From NCBI GenBank assembly GCA_965263455.1, contig CBDHHN010000004.1:1984001-2048000 (forward strand): a stretch of 64,000 nucleotides of DNA, given 5' to 3'. Below are positions 43,697 through 52,328 of the stretch, piece by piece. Both the position numbers and the translations under genes were made by a program. The notes under the pieces were generated by a model. It was not told the origin of the DNA and made no database searches. It saw nothing but the letters and a program-made list of their open reading frames with translations. This DNA is from CADEDH01 sp965263455 (GTDB taxonomy: Bacteria; Actinomycetota; Acidimicrobiia; Acidimicrobiales; SZUA-35). Within the stretch, counting starts at the first letter, position 1, and every line of letters starts with the position of its first letter.

Positions 43697-45307
43697 TCAG
43701 TTGCCGTCGGGGGTCGAGGTGGTGCTGCTGCTCGTGGTGGTCGAGACCCCGTCGGTCCCACCCTCGGTGAGGTCGTCGAGAATGTCGGGGGCCAAGGTGT
43801 CGCCCTCGGTGGCGCCGGCGTCACCGCCACCGGCCGGGACGGCCTCAGCCTCGGCCTCGCCCGGGGCGGGCTCGGAACCGTCGACGACGTCCTCGGCCGG
43901 CGCCCCGCTCAGGCCCGAGCCGGGCTCCCGGTTGCTGACGATGAACTCGGCCGCCTCGTCACGGGAGGAGAACGTCCGGCCCTCGGAGATGGCCTGCCGG
44001 GCCTCCAGGTTCAACTCGCTGAGCAGCACGCCACCCGCTGTCTCACCGGCGCCCCCGGCCAGGATCCAGAACCCGTCGGGACGGCCGTTGACCAGCACCA
44101 GCTCCTCGTCCAGAGCGTCGGCGGTGTCGATGTACCAGGTGCGTCCGGCCCAGAAGTCGGCCACGTAGTAGAGGGCGGCGGCGGCGAGGGCCAGGACCCC
44201 GACCGTGAACAGTACGGGGGCCAGGCGGCGACGCCGGGCCGGGGCCGAGGTGACGGGCACCGGGGTGACGGCGGGAGCCGCCGTCTGTTCCGGGGCCGAG
44301 GTCGGGACCGGGTCGACCAGACCGACCGCCGATCGGCTCGCCGTCGATTGGAGCACGGCCGCCGGGTGACCGCCGCCGACGAGGGCGACCCCGCCGGAGC
44401 CGATGTCGACCGACGGTGGCAGTTCGGTGGTGGGCACACCCTCTTCGTCGATGAGGGCACCGGAGGTGGGGACGACGGCCTCGACGGTGTCGGCCTCGGC
44501 CGAGGCGGCCGGCGGATTCGGGGCCTGGGCCGTGGCCGCAGGATCGTAGGCCGGCATCTGCAGCGTCTCGGGTTCGGCCGACGACACGTTGCCCCCGGAG
44601 CCGTCCTCCACCACGTCGACGACGGCAACCGTGATGTTGTCCCTGGCCGCGCCCTGCAGGGCGGCGGCCACCAGGGCATCGGCGGCGTCGTTGGGCTCGG
44701 TGTTGTCGGCCAGGATCCCGAGGATGTCCTGCTCCGAGACCTCGTTGAACAGGCCGTCGCTGCAGAGCAGGAAGCGGTCGCCGAGGCGGGTGTGGAGGAG
44801 GAACCGGTCGACCTCGACCTCGGAGGCGATGCCGAGGGCCCGGGTCAGGATGTTGCGCTGCGGGTGGGTCTGGGCCTCGCTCGGCGACAACCGGTTCTGG
44901 CGCACCAGGTCCTCGACCAGGCTGTGATCGACCGTGACCTGGACCAGCTCACCGTCCTGGACCTTGTAGGCCCGACTGTCGCCGACGTTGACGACGCTGA
45001 TCTTCTCGTCGTTGGGCCGAAGGGTGAGGGCCACCAGGGTGGTGCCCATCCCCCGCAGGTCGGGGTGGGCGGCCCGCTCGAAAACGGCCCGGTTGGCGTC
45101 CTCGACCAGGGTTACCAGCCCACCGGGGGCGATGGGGTCGGCCACCTCGAGGAACTCGCCGATGGCGATGCTGGCCGCCATCTCGCCCCCCTGATGACCG
45201 CCCATGCCGTCGGCCACCACGGCCACGAACCCACCGAAGTGGGCCCGGTCCTGGTTGGACTCGCGTACGTTCCCGACGTGGGAGGCGGTCGCACCTCGCA
45301 ACTGCAT
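43697..45307 (-). CDS. pstP: PP2C-family serine/threonine phosphatase PstP
   Basis: 536 residues. PP2C domain ~5-240 with motifs RESNQDRAHFG, VADGMGGHQGGEMAAS, NVGDSRAYKV and LLCSDGLFNEV, all metal-binding aspartates kept. TM at about 362-385. The extracytoplasmic C-terminus (385-536) includes a conserved region and a Ser/Thr-rich end. It dephosphorylates PknB and its substrates. The ATG overlaps the fhaB stop by one base, so the two are translationally coupled. Confidence 0.95.
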   Translation of the reverse strand: MQLRGATASHVGNVRESNQDRAHFGGFVAVVADGMGGHQGGEMAASIAIGEFLEVADPIAPGGLVTLVEDANRAVFERAAHPDLRGMGTTLVALTLRPNDEKISVVNVGDSRAYKVQDGELVQVTVDHSLVEDLVRQNRLSPSEAQTHPQRNILTRALGIASEVEVDRFLLHTRLGDRFLLCSDGLFNEVSEQDILGILADNTEPNDAADALVAAALQGAARDNITVAVVDVVEDGSGGNVSSAEPETLQMPAYDPAATAQAPNPPAASAEADTVEAVVPTSGALIDEEGVPTTELPPSVDIGSGGVALVGGGHPAAVLQSTASRSAVGLVDPVPTSAPEQTAAPAVTPVPVTSAPARRRRLAPVLFTVGVLALAAAALYYVADFWAGRTWYIDTADALDEELVLVNGRPDGFWILAGGAGETAGGVLLSELNLEARQAISEGRTFSSRDEAAEFIVSNREPGSGLSGAPAEDVVDGSEPAPGEAEAEAVPAGGGDAGATEGDTLAPDILDDLTEGGTDGVSTTTSSSTTSTPDGN

Positions 45308-45780
45308 CAGCGGAGCTCCATCACGATCCCGCCGAGCTGGAGCTGGTCACCGGGCGCGCCGATGACCTTGGACGTCACCCGCTGGCGATTCAGGTACGTC
45401 CCGTTGGTGGATCCCAGGTCCTCGATGGCCACCCCGTTGGGGTCGGGCATGACCCGGGCATGGAGTTGGGAGATGTAGGTGTCGTCCAGCGTGATGTGGC
45501 AGCTGGCGGCCCGTCCGATGGTCAGCTCACCGTTCACGCTGTACTCCCGTCCGGCATCGGCCGGCGGCTGCAGCACGTGCAGAACCGGACCTCGCCGTCC
45601 CCCGCCCCCGCCGGTACCGATGCGGGGCCGTCGACCCCGCGACGGCGTCGACGCCGGCCGAGGCCGGACGTTGGCCGCCCGCGAGCCCGACCAGGTGGCC
45701 TGCAGCACCCGGAAGAAGAACAGGTAAAGCAACGCCAGCAGGCACCAACGAAGGATCGTGAGCAGAGCGTCGGTCACCAC
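45307..45780 (-). CDS. fhaB: FHA-domain protein FhaB (FipA-like)
   Basis: 157 residues. N-terminal TM (about 6-28, ILRWCLLALLYLFFFRVLQA), a Gly/Arg-rich linker and a C-terminal FHA domain (about 85-155) with GRAASCHITLDD, SQLHARV and LGSTNGTYLN. FHA domains bind phosphothreonine, here probably that of PknB or its substrates. Length and layout match mycobacterial FhaB (Rv0019c). GTG start (45780 or 45777). Stop overlaps the pstP ATG. Confidence 0.93.
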   Translation of the reverse strand: MVTDALLTILRWCLLALLYLFFFRVLQATWSGSRAANVRPRPASTPSRGRRPRIGTGGGGGRRGPVLHVLQPPADAGREYSVNGELTIGRAASCHITLDDTYISQLHARVMPDPNGVAIEDLGSTNGTYLNRQRVTSKVIGAPGDQLQLGGIVMELR

Positions 45781-45824
45781 CAGAGGGCAGGCTACCGAAG
45801 TTCGGCGCGACGGGGCACGGCGGC

Positions 45825-46487
45825 CTACAGACGCCTGAATCGAAGAGTGATGGCACCGAACGTCACCTGGTCCCCGTCGTTGAGCGGCTGGCGTGCCACC
45901 CGCTGGCCGTTCACCTTACTGCCGTTGGTGGACCCCAGGTCCACCAACTCGTAGGAGTCGCCCACTGCGTGCAGTTCGGCGTGACGCCGAGACACGTTCT
46001 GATCGTTGATGATGATGTCGGACTCCGAGAGCCGCCCGATGGTGGAGACTCCACCCTTGATGACGTGCTGGCTCCCGTCGGGGCCCTCGAGCCAGGCGTT
46101 CGGCTCATCGGTGGCCACCCGCTCGTCGTAGGAGGGGTGGACGTGGAACAGGCCGACCTTCAGGCCGGCGTCCTCGGCCAGCTCGACCGAGACCCGGCCG
46201 AGGAAGGTGTAGCCCTCGCCGGCCGCATGCTCGCGGACCGTGGACTGCAGTTCCTGGATCAGGGACTGCTGGATCTGGGCGAACCGTTGCTGGTCCTCCA
46301 TCGAGATCCTGATGACGAAGCGGTTGGGGGCCAGTGTCCGGCCGCGCACGTCGAGGGTTCGGCTCTGGTCCATCTCCTTGACCAGCCGCCGTCCCAGTTC
46401 GACAGGCTGCAGCCCCGATCGAAATGCACGCGCGAACATTCCCTCTACCAACCGTTCCAGACGATCCTCAAAGTTTCTCAGTACCAA
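45825..46487 (-). CDS. fhaA: FHA-domain protein FhaA (DUF3662 + FHA)
   Basis: 220 residues. N-terminal DUF3662 domain (about 1-115: LRNFEDRLERLVEGMFARAF, LAPNRFVIRIS) and C-terminal FHA domain (about 140-218: GRLSESDIIINDQNVSRRHA, LGSTNGSKVNG). The long low-complexity linker of mycobacterial FhaA is missing. FhaA binds phosphorylated MviN/PknB in mycobacteria. TTG 46487 is taken as start because LRNFEDRLE aligns with the beginning of actinobacterial homologues and GAAGG precedes it. First gene of the operon; tRNA-Leu is divergent upstream. Confidence 0.9.
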   Translation of the reverse strand: MVLRNFEDRLERLVEGMFARAFRSGLQPVELGRRLVKEMDQSRTLDVRGRTLAPNRFVIRISMEDQQRFAQIQQSLIQELQSTVREHAAGEGYTFLGRVSVELAEDAGLKVGLFHVHPSYDERVATDEPNAWLEGPDGSQHVIKGGVSTIGRLSESDIIINDQNVSRRHAELHAVGDSYELVDLGSTNGSKVNGQRVARQPLNDGDQVTFGAITLRFRRL

Positions 46488-46622
46488 CGCTTGCCTTCAT
46501 CGCAGTCCGAGCGATTATTCCAGGATGCCACGGCCGACTCAACGCCCGCGCTCGCCCCGACAGGTCGGCGCAACCCGGGTGCCACCGGCCGTCGACACCG
46601 ATACCATCGCTGAGCACCACTC

Positions 46623-46706
<84 letters not shown>

Positions 46707-46716
46707 CGGCAACTCT

Positions 46717-46970
46717 GCGAGTTGCTCGGAGTTTCGCCAAGGCGAAACTCCCCGGGCCCCACCAACGCCACCCCGACCCGGCGAGTTGCTCGGAGTTTCG
46801 CCAAGGCGAAACTCCCCGGGCCCCACCAACGCCACCCCGACCCGGCGAGTGCTCGGAGTTTCGCCAAGGCGAAACTCCCCGGGCCCCACCAACGCCACCC
46901 CGACCCGGCGAGTGCTCGGAGTTTCGCCAAGGCGAAACTCCCCCGGCCCCACCAACGCCACCCCGACCCG
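46717..46970. repeat. Four tandem 63-64-bp repeats, each with a perfect 24-bp palindrome
   Basis: Units start at 46717, 46781, 46845 and 46908, with a partial fifth at 46971. Each contains GGAGTTTCGCC-AA-GGCGAAACTCC (palindromes at 46728-46751, 46792-46815, 46855-46878, 46918-46941) followed by a C-rich spacer. Copies 3 and 4 lack one T, and copy 4 has one base change after the hairpin. Located between the tRNA and the mftD stop. There are no unique spacers, so this is not CRISPR. Confidence 0.9.
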
Positions 46971-47002
46971 GCGAGTTGTCGGGCACGTGTCGACACGGCC
47001 GG

Positions 47003-48175
47003 TCAGGTACGAGGGGGCGAGAAGCCGTCGGGGATGACGACGTCGGCCGGGCCGAGTTCGTCGATGGCGGCCTTGCCCAACCCGAGCAGGGTGGAGTCGA
47101 TGCCGTTGCGGAGGATGTCGAGCACGTTCTCGACCCCGGCCTGCCCGTTGGCGGCCAGGCCCCACAGATAGGCCCGGCCGATGAGGACGGCGTCGGCTCC
47201 GAGGGCCAGGGCCTTGACCACGTCGCTGCCCCGGCGGACACCGCCGTCCATCAGGACCTCGATCTGGCCCCCCACGGCCTCGACCACCTCGGGCAGGACC
47301 CGGATCGGGGCCGGGGCGCTGTCGAGGTTGTTGCCGCCGTGGTTGGACACCGAGATGGCGGTGGCGCCGGTGTCGACGGCCCGCTTGGCCTCGTCGGCCC
47401 GACCGACCCCCTTGACCATGAACGGCCCGTCCCACTGGCTCCGCAACCAGGCCACGTCGTCCCAGGTGGGGGGCGGGGTTCCCATCCAGGTCCCGTAGGC
47501 CTCGAAGAAGCCCGGCACCGGTTGATCGTCGGAGGTCACGAAGTTGGGCACGCCGAGCTGGGGCAGCTCCCCGGAGCGGAGGAAGGCCAGCAACCAGCGG
47601 GGATGGCGGAGGGCGTCCGGGGCGTGCTTGAGCATGGTTCGCAGGTCGAGCTGCTGGGGGATCTCGGGGCTGCCCCAGTCCCGGCCGTGGGAGAACGACC
47701 AGTCGAGGGTGAGGATCATGCCGACCGCCCCCGCGGCCCGGGCCCGCTCCATCCGGGCGACCATCGAGTCCCGGTCGCCGGCCCAGTAGATCTGGAAGAA
47801 GACCTGCGGATTGGCCGCGATCACCTCGTCCATGGGCTTGGACCCGAACGAGCTGAGGCCCATCGGCACGCCCCGGGCGGCCGAGGCCCGGGCCACGGCC
47901 ACCTCGCCGTCGGGGTGGACAGCCTGGACGCCGGTGGGCGAGATCATCACCGGCATCGACGAGGGTTGGCCCATGATGGTGGTGTCCATGCGCCGTTCGG
48001 CCGACTGGCCGGCCGTGACCGGGCGCAGACCGACCTCGTTGAAGGCGGCGGTGTTGTCGTCTCGGGAGACCCCGGCCTCGGCCCCGGCGATCAGCGCACC
48101 GTAGACCGAATAGGGCAGCCGCCTACGGGACCGCTCCTGGGCCACCGCCACCGTCTCGAACCAGGGGTTGGCCAC
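47003..48175 (-). CDS. mftD: MftD-like FMN-dependent alpha-hydroxy-acid dehydrogenase (pre-mycofactocin synthase)
   Basis: A 390-residue FMN-dependent enzyme of the lactate-oxidase fold. Sub-family segments RRRLPYSVYGALIAGAEAG, MILTLDWSFSHGRDWGSPEI, SVSNHGGNNLDSAPAPIRVL and IGRAYLWGLAANGQAGVENV match MftD (Rv0694) rather than lactate dehydrogenases. The FMN/catalytic SNHGG and the DGGVRRGSD phosphate loop are intact. MftD oxidatively deaminates the peptide-derived intermediate to make the redox-active mycofactocin core. GTG 48175, with GGAGGAGAG upstream. Divergent from mftE. Confidence 0.9.
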   Translation of the reverse strand: MANPWFETVAVAQERSRRRLPYSVYGALIAGAEAGVSRDDNTAAFNEVGLRPVTAGQSAERRMDTTIMGQPSSMPVMISPTGVQAVHPDGEVAVARASAARGVPMGLSSFGSKPMDEVIAANPQVFFQIYWAGDRDSMVARMERARAAGAVGMILTLDWSFSHGRDWGSPEIPQQLDLRTMLKHAPDALRHPRWLLAFLRSGELPQLGVPNFVTSDDQPVPGFFEAYGTWMGTPPPTWDDVAWLRSQWDGPFMVKGVGRADEAKRAVDTGATAISVSNHGGNNLDSAPAPIRVLPEVVEAVGGQIEVLMDGGVRRGSDVVKALALGADAVLIGRAYLWGLAANGQAGVENVLDILRNGIDSTLLGLGKAAIDELGPADVVIPDGFSPPRT

Positions 48176-48307
48176 TGTGCTGCTCTCCTCCGCACCGATT
48201 GCCGGGACTCGGCGGCCGGCTTCAGGGCCGGACCCGCCGACCCGTCACAGTACCGGAGGGCCCCCGGCGGGTGCCCATCCCCGTCGAGGGGGCGGGACGG
48301 CCACCGG

Positions 48308-48313
48308 TAGCCT
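48308..48313 (+). promoter_or_regulatory. -10-like TAGCCT before mftE
   Basis: TAGCCT, six bases, then GTG 48320. The six bases happen to contain GGAG, so a leadered start cannot be excluded. Confidence 0.4.
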
Positions 48314-48319
48314 CCGGAG

Positions 48320-49030
48320 GTGCCCTCGGATCGCTCGGAGCCCCGGGAGCCCGCCCTGGTGCTGGCCGAGACGACCTGGACCCGTGCCGCCCGGGGCCCG
48401 GCCACGGTGCTGGTGCCCCTGGGCTCGACCGAGCAGCACGGCCCCCACCTGCCCCTGTCCACCGACACCCTCATCGCCGAGACCTGGTGCCATCGGGTGG
48501 CGGCTCGACGGTCCGACGTGGCGGTGGCCCCGGCCCTTCCCTACGGGGCCTCGGGGGAGCACCAGGACTTCCCCGGCACCCTCTCGATCGGGACCGAGGC
48601 CCTGACCATGGTGCTGGTGGAGCTGGGCCGCTCGGCACTGGGGCCCCCGGCCCAGGGCCTGGACCGGCTGGTCCTGGTGAACGGCCACGGGGGCAACGCC
48701 GAGGCGCTGACCGCGGCCGTGACCCTTCTCCGGTCCGAGGGGCGCCGGGTCGATGCCACCTGGCCCCGCTTCGGGGCCGAGCATGCCGGCCGGGCCGAGA
48801 CCTCGCTGCTCCTCGCCGTCCGACCCGACCTCGTCGACCCGATGCGGGCCGAGGCCGGCAACACCACACCGATGCCCGAACTCCTGCCCCTGCTGCGGGC
48901 GGACGGGATCCGGGCCCACGCCGCCAACGGGGTCCTGGGCGACCCGACCGGGGCCGACCGGGACGAGGGCGAACGGCTGTGGCGGGAGCTGGAGCGCCAA
49001 CTCCACGACCTCCTCGACGAGCGGGGCTGA
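48320..49030 (+). CDS. mftE: MftE-like creatininase-family peptidase (mycofactocin maturation)
   Basis: A 236-residue creatininase-fold metallo-amidohydrolase. Metal motif LVPLGSTEQHGPHLPLSTD (Glu38, His40, Asp49), then HQDFPGTLSIG and NGHGGNAEAL (about 115-124). This is the MftE pattern. MftE releases the C-terminal Val-Tyr-derived dipeptide from the modified MftA precursor. Neighbouring mftD supports the assignment over creatininase proper. mftA, mftB, mftC and mftF are not present in the window. Confidence 0.85.
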   Translation: MPSDRSEPREPALVLAETTWTRAARGPATVLVPLGSTEQHGPHLPLSTDTLIAETWCHRVAARRSDVAVAPALPYGASGEHQDFPGTLSIGTEALTMVLVELGRSALGPPAQGLDRLVLVNGHGGNAEALTAAVTLLRSEGRRVDATWPRFGAEHAGRAETSLLLAVRPDLVDPMRAEAGNTTPMPELLPLLRADGIRAHAANGVLGDPTGADRDEGERLWRELERQLHDLLDERG

Positions 49031-49156
49031 CGGACTCCTGCCCTCCCCGATCCAGCCCCTTGGTCGGGGCCCGTCGGTCGGTCCCGTATCGCCGGGGCGG
49101 TTCCGCGCCTCTTGGTTCATGTGAGGGAACCAGAGCAAAGACACGAGAGGACCACG

Positions 49157-49765
49157 GTGCACCGCACCTTCGTCTTCACCGACCTGGTCGGGTCGACGGC
49201 GTTGCTGTCGCGCATCGGCGACGCCCGCTTCGCCGACCTGGTCGACCACCACGACGAGCTGCTGCTCGACGGGCTGCGCCTCCACCGGGGCGAGCTGATC
49301 AGAACCCAGGGCGACGGCACCGTCGTCGCCTTCGCCGATCCCGGTGACGCCGTGGCCTGGTTGCGGACGACGGTCGCCGCCATGCGGGCGACGATGGCGG
49401 TCGAGGTCCGGGCCGGGGCCCACGTGGGCTCGGCCGTCGTCCGGCGGGCCGACTACGCCGGCCTGGCCGTGCACGTGGCCGCCCGCCTGGCCGACATGGC
49501 CCGACCCGGCGAGGTACTGGTCAGCACCGACCTGGCGACCGCCGCCGGCCTCTGCGACCGGGGCGCCGTCCGCCGTCGGCTGCGCGGGGTGCCGGGGGCC
49601 ATCGGGACCTGCCGCTACGTCCTGACCGACGGTGGACTGATCCCGTCAGCCGAGACCGAACACGGCGAACCCGGCCGTGACCAGGGGATCACGGTCCTCA
49701 TGCCGCTGCTGGACCTCGGCCCACGCCTGGGCCGGGTCCAACCCCCGACCCAGGTTGCGGTGTAG
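49157..49765 (+). CDS. Small stand-alone class III nucleotidyl cyclase domain protein
   Basis: 202 residues, about 155 of them a class III adenylate/guanylate cyclase domain. First metal Asp is in FVFTDLVGSTALL, second in RTQGDGTVVAF, and the late AYAGLAVHVAARLAD-like helix (ADYAGLAVHVAARL) has His where the transition-state Asn usually lies. So activity is possible but not certain. GTG 49157 is preceded by GAGAGGACC. The last ~40 residues are read from the antisense of the CHAT gene's 3' end (120-base overlap) and are not domain-like. Substrate (ATP or GTP) cannot be told. Confidence 0.75.
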   Translation: MHRTFVFTDLVGSTALLSRIGDARFADLVDHHDELLLDGLRLHRGELIRTQGDGTVVAFADPGDAVAWLRTTVAAMRATMAVEVRAGAHVGSAVVRRADYAGLAVHVAARLADMARPGEVLVSTDLATAAGLCDRGAVRRRLRGVPGAIGTCRYVLTDGGLIPSAETEHGEPGRDQGITVLMPLLDLGPRLGRVQPPTQVAV

Positions 49766-52222
49766 GTCGGTCATCAACTCCACCGTGGCCTCGTCGTCGG
49801 CCACCGGCATGGTTCCGGCGATCACGGTGGCCGCCCCCGCCGTGAGCAGTCCGGTGGTGAGACCCAGCAGTTCCCGACCGGGATCGGCGGCCGGGAGTCC
49901 GACGTGGCAGGACGAGAGCACGGCGATCCGTGGCGGCCGGGCCAGGCGCTGGAGGTCGTAGGCGTTGAGGTCGGCCCCGGCCAGGCCGAGGCCGGACAGC
50001 AGGGGGTTCTCGGGATGGACGGTGCCGTGGGCAACGACGTGGGCCACCCCTGCGCCCTCGAGGGCGTCGAGCACGGCCGAGGGATGGGCGTCGGCGTCGG
50101 TGAGGGTCACCGGATCGTCGGCCACCCGGGCCACGGCGGCGACCTCGACCGGGGCGAAGGGCAGATCGGGCCCGGCCACCAGCACCGTGGGCCCGGGCGT
50201 CGCCAGCGGGGCCCGGGCTCGGCGGTTGTGGGCCCACCACGACAGGCTGGGCACGATCGACAGAGGCCGGCCCCGCAGCCCGGGGAGCACGGCCCAGGGC
50301 ACGGCGAACAGCGTGGCGCTGGGGGCGACCACCAGCGGTGTGGCCGCGGCGTCGCGGTCGGGACCGAGGTCGAGACCCAGGGGACGGATGAGAAGGTCGG
50401 CCAGGGCGTCGAGGCCCCGGTCGAGACGGTCGGTCCCCGCCGTGGTGGCCAGACCCCTGGTCCGGCGCTGGAGGTCGTGGCGGACGGCGCGGATGTGTGC
50501 GGTGACCGTCGACAGCGGGCCGAGCCGGTGTAGGTGGGGGTGCCGCCCCGGGGCCAGGACGGCGGCCGCCACCTGACCGTGATCGACCCGGTAGGTGACC
50601 AGGGTTCGACCGTCGGTCGCCGCCATCACTTCGACCGTCTCCAGGGGCCGGAGGCGACCGCCGACGCCGGTACGGCTCCTGGCCCGCGCCGAGACCTGGT
50701 CCTCCAGGTCCCGCCGCCGGTCGGGGTCGGAGCCGTCGTCGGCCCTGAGGTGGGCCAGGGCCTCGTCGAGCGACCGGTCGCGGGTGGGGAGCAGGGGTGG
50801 AGGCTGGGCCACCGCCGATCGATCGCGCTCGACCCAGGCCACGAACCGCTCGGCGTCGTCATCGGCGAGGGCGGCGGCGACGCCGTCGTCGATGAGGCGG
50901 AGGGCGTGCTGGCGGATGCCGACCCGGAGGTCGGCGGCGCCGAGGGTGGCCTGGTGGTCGACCAGCAGGTCCATACCCCGCACGGCCTCGGCTTCGGCCC
51001 CGACCCCGTCGCCGGCGGCCCGGAGGGCGGCGGCCCGCACGGCGGCGGCCACGATTCGGGGCTGGACGGTGGCGGCGTCGATCTCGGGGGCGAGTTCGTC
51101 GAGGAGGGCCAGGGTGTCGACCGGGTCGGTCAGGACCTCGGCGTGGAGCAGCCGGGCCGCCAGCCCGTCGCGGGCGAAGCCGGCCTCGGCCAGGCGACCC
51201 ACCACCGACTCCACCTCGGCCGGGTCGACGTCGTCGCCGGCCCGGAGCCGGGCGGTGGCCTCGACCAGCAGGGCGGAGGCCGCCCACCCGTCCCGACCCT
51301 GGTCGGCGAACACCTCGGCCGAAGCCCGAGCCGCCTCGGCCGCCTTGTCGTGGCGCCCGGCCGAGACCAGGGCCGACGCCTGCAACAGGCGGGCCTCGGC
51401 CCCGTCGAGGCGCAGCCCGGCCTCGTCGCAGCGGGAGGCGGCGTCGCCGGCGGCCGACGCCGCCTCGGTGAAGAGGCCGGCCGCCAGCAGGGCCCGACAA
51501 TAGGAGCTCTTGGCTTCGAAATCGATGCCCACGAACTCCCGGATCTGCCGCTCGGCCCGCTCGAAGAGATCGAATGCGGCGGGAAGATCGCCCATCGTGG
51601 CCGAAATGAGCGCCAGATTGTGATCGCAATAGGCGACCTTATAGGGCAGTCCGGACTCGGCAAAGAGGACCCGCGCCTGCTCGGTGTGGTCAAGCGCATC
51701 ATCCAGGCGGCCCTGCTGCAGGCGGAGCATGCCGAGGTTGTGAAGGGTGGCGGCGGACTCGCTCCGATTGCCGAGCGAGCGGGCAGCCTCCAGCGCCGCC
51801 TCCAATGCCTCGCCGGCCTCGGGCACCCGCCCCGAACGGGCGAGGATGATACCGAGTTGACTGGCGATCCGGTACCGGAGGTCGGCGTCCCCACCGTGGT
51901 CGAGCGCCTCCACGGTGACGAGCGCCTCGTCCAGCCGGCCCTGGATGATCAAGTTCCCGGCCAGGCTCAGACGAGCCCGCACCTCCGCCCCGGCGTGGCC
52001 GACGCTACGCCCGGCTTCGGCGGCACGAGCGAAGAGGTCTGAGGCCCGATCGAGATCGCCCTGTTCCCGCCAAGCGAGCCCCAGGGCGGTCAACAACCGA
52101 GAGCGGCGAAGACCGTCGTCAAGCGGTGTTTCATCGAGTTGCCGTCGGAGTTCCACGCTGGCCTTCTTCGGGTCGGCAAGAACGAAATCCCGCAACTCGG
52201 CCGCCGTCGACAATCCACCCAT
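49646..52222 (-). CDS. TPR-CHAT caspase-like protease
   Basis: 858 residues. About 1-420 are tetratricopeptide-like helical repeats (GLAWREQGDLDRASDLFARA; ATLHNLGMLRLQQGRLDDAL; ASALVSAGRHDKAAEA). A linker is followed by a C-terminal CHAT domain (about 545-858). The caspase-like dyad is intact: His732 in HVVAHGTVH and Cys772 in VLSSCHVGL. CHAT proteases cut protein partners when their sensor part is triggered, as separase and the Csx29 protease of Craspase do. No TM segment. ATG 52222 is fixed by TATCGT 7 bases upstream. Divergent from the subtilase gene across 106 bases. Confidence 0.9.
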   Translation of the reverse strand: MGGLSTAAELRDFVLADPKKASVELRRQLDETPLDDGLRRSRLLTALGLAWREQGDLDRASDLFARAAEAGRSVGHAGAEVRARLSLAGNLIIQGRLDEALVTVEALDHGGDADLRYRIASQLGIILARSGRVPEAGEALEAALEAARSLGNRSESAATLHNLGMLRLQQGRLDDALDHTEQARVLFAESGLPYKVAYCDHNLALISATMGDLPAAFDLFERAERQIREFVGIDFEAKSSYCRALLAAGLFTEAASAAGDAASRCDEAGLRLDGAEARLLQASALVSAGRHDKAAEAARASAEVFADQGRDGWAASALLVEATARLRAGDDVDPAEVESVVGRLAEAGFARDGLAARLLHAEVLTDPVDTLALLDELAPEIDAATVQPRIVAAAVRAAALRAAGDGVGAEAEAVRGMDLLVDHQATLGAADLRVGIRQHALRLIDDGVAAALADDDAERFVAWVERDRSAVAQPPPLLPTRDRSLDEALAHLRADDGSDPDRRRDLEDQVSARARSRTGVGGRLRPLETVEVMAATDGRTLVTYRVDHGQVAAAVLAPGRHPHLHRLGPLSTVTAHIRAVRHDLQRRTRGLATTAGTDRLDRGLDALADLLIRPLGLDLGPDRDAAATPLVVAPSATLFAVPWAVLPGLRGRPLSIVPSLSWWAHNRRARAPLATPGPTVLVAGPDLPFAPVEVAAVARVADDPVTLTDADAHPSAVLDALEGAGVAHVVAHGTVHPENPLLSGLGLAGADLNAYDLQRLARPPRIAVLSSCHVGLPAADPGRELLGLTTGLLTAGAATVIAGTMPVADDEATVELMTDLHRNLGRGLDPAQAWAEVQQRHEDRDPLVTAGFAVFGLG

Positions 52223-52229
52223 CCGGCGG

Positions 52230-52235
52230 ACGATA
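52230..52235 (-). promoter_or_regulatory. -10-like TATCGT before the CHAT gene
   Basis: TATCGT on the minus strand, 7 bases before ATG 52222. The divergent subtilase gene instead has a strong ribosome-binding site. Confidence 0.45.
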
Positions 52236-52328
52236 CTGCAAGAGTCTTGGGGCGGAGGCGGTGGATGTATTCGGCGACCGTTCGGTCGCTCTTTCCTGGT
52301 GACGCCGTCGGCAAACCAAGGAGATGGC

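Noticed and set aside
46717..46970. CRISPR-like array
   Set aside because: The repeated units are directly tandem with identical spacers; there are no unique spacers and no cas genes.
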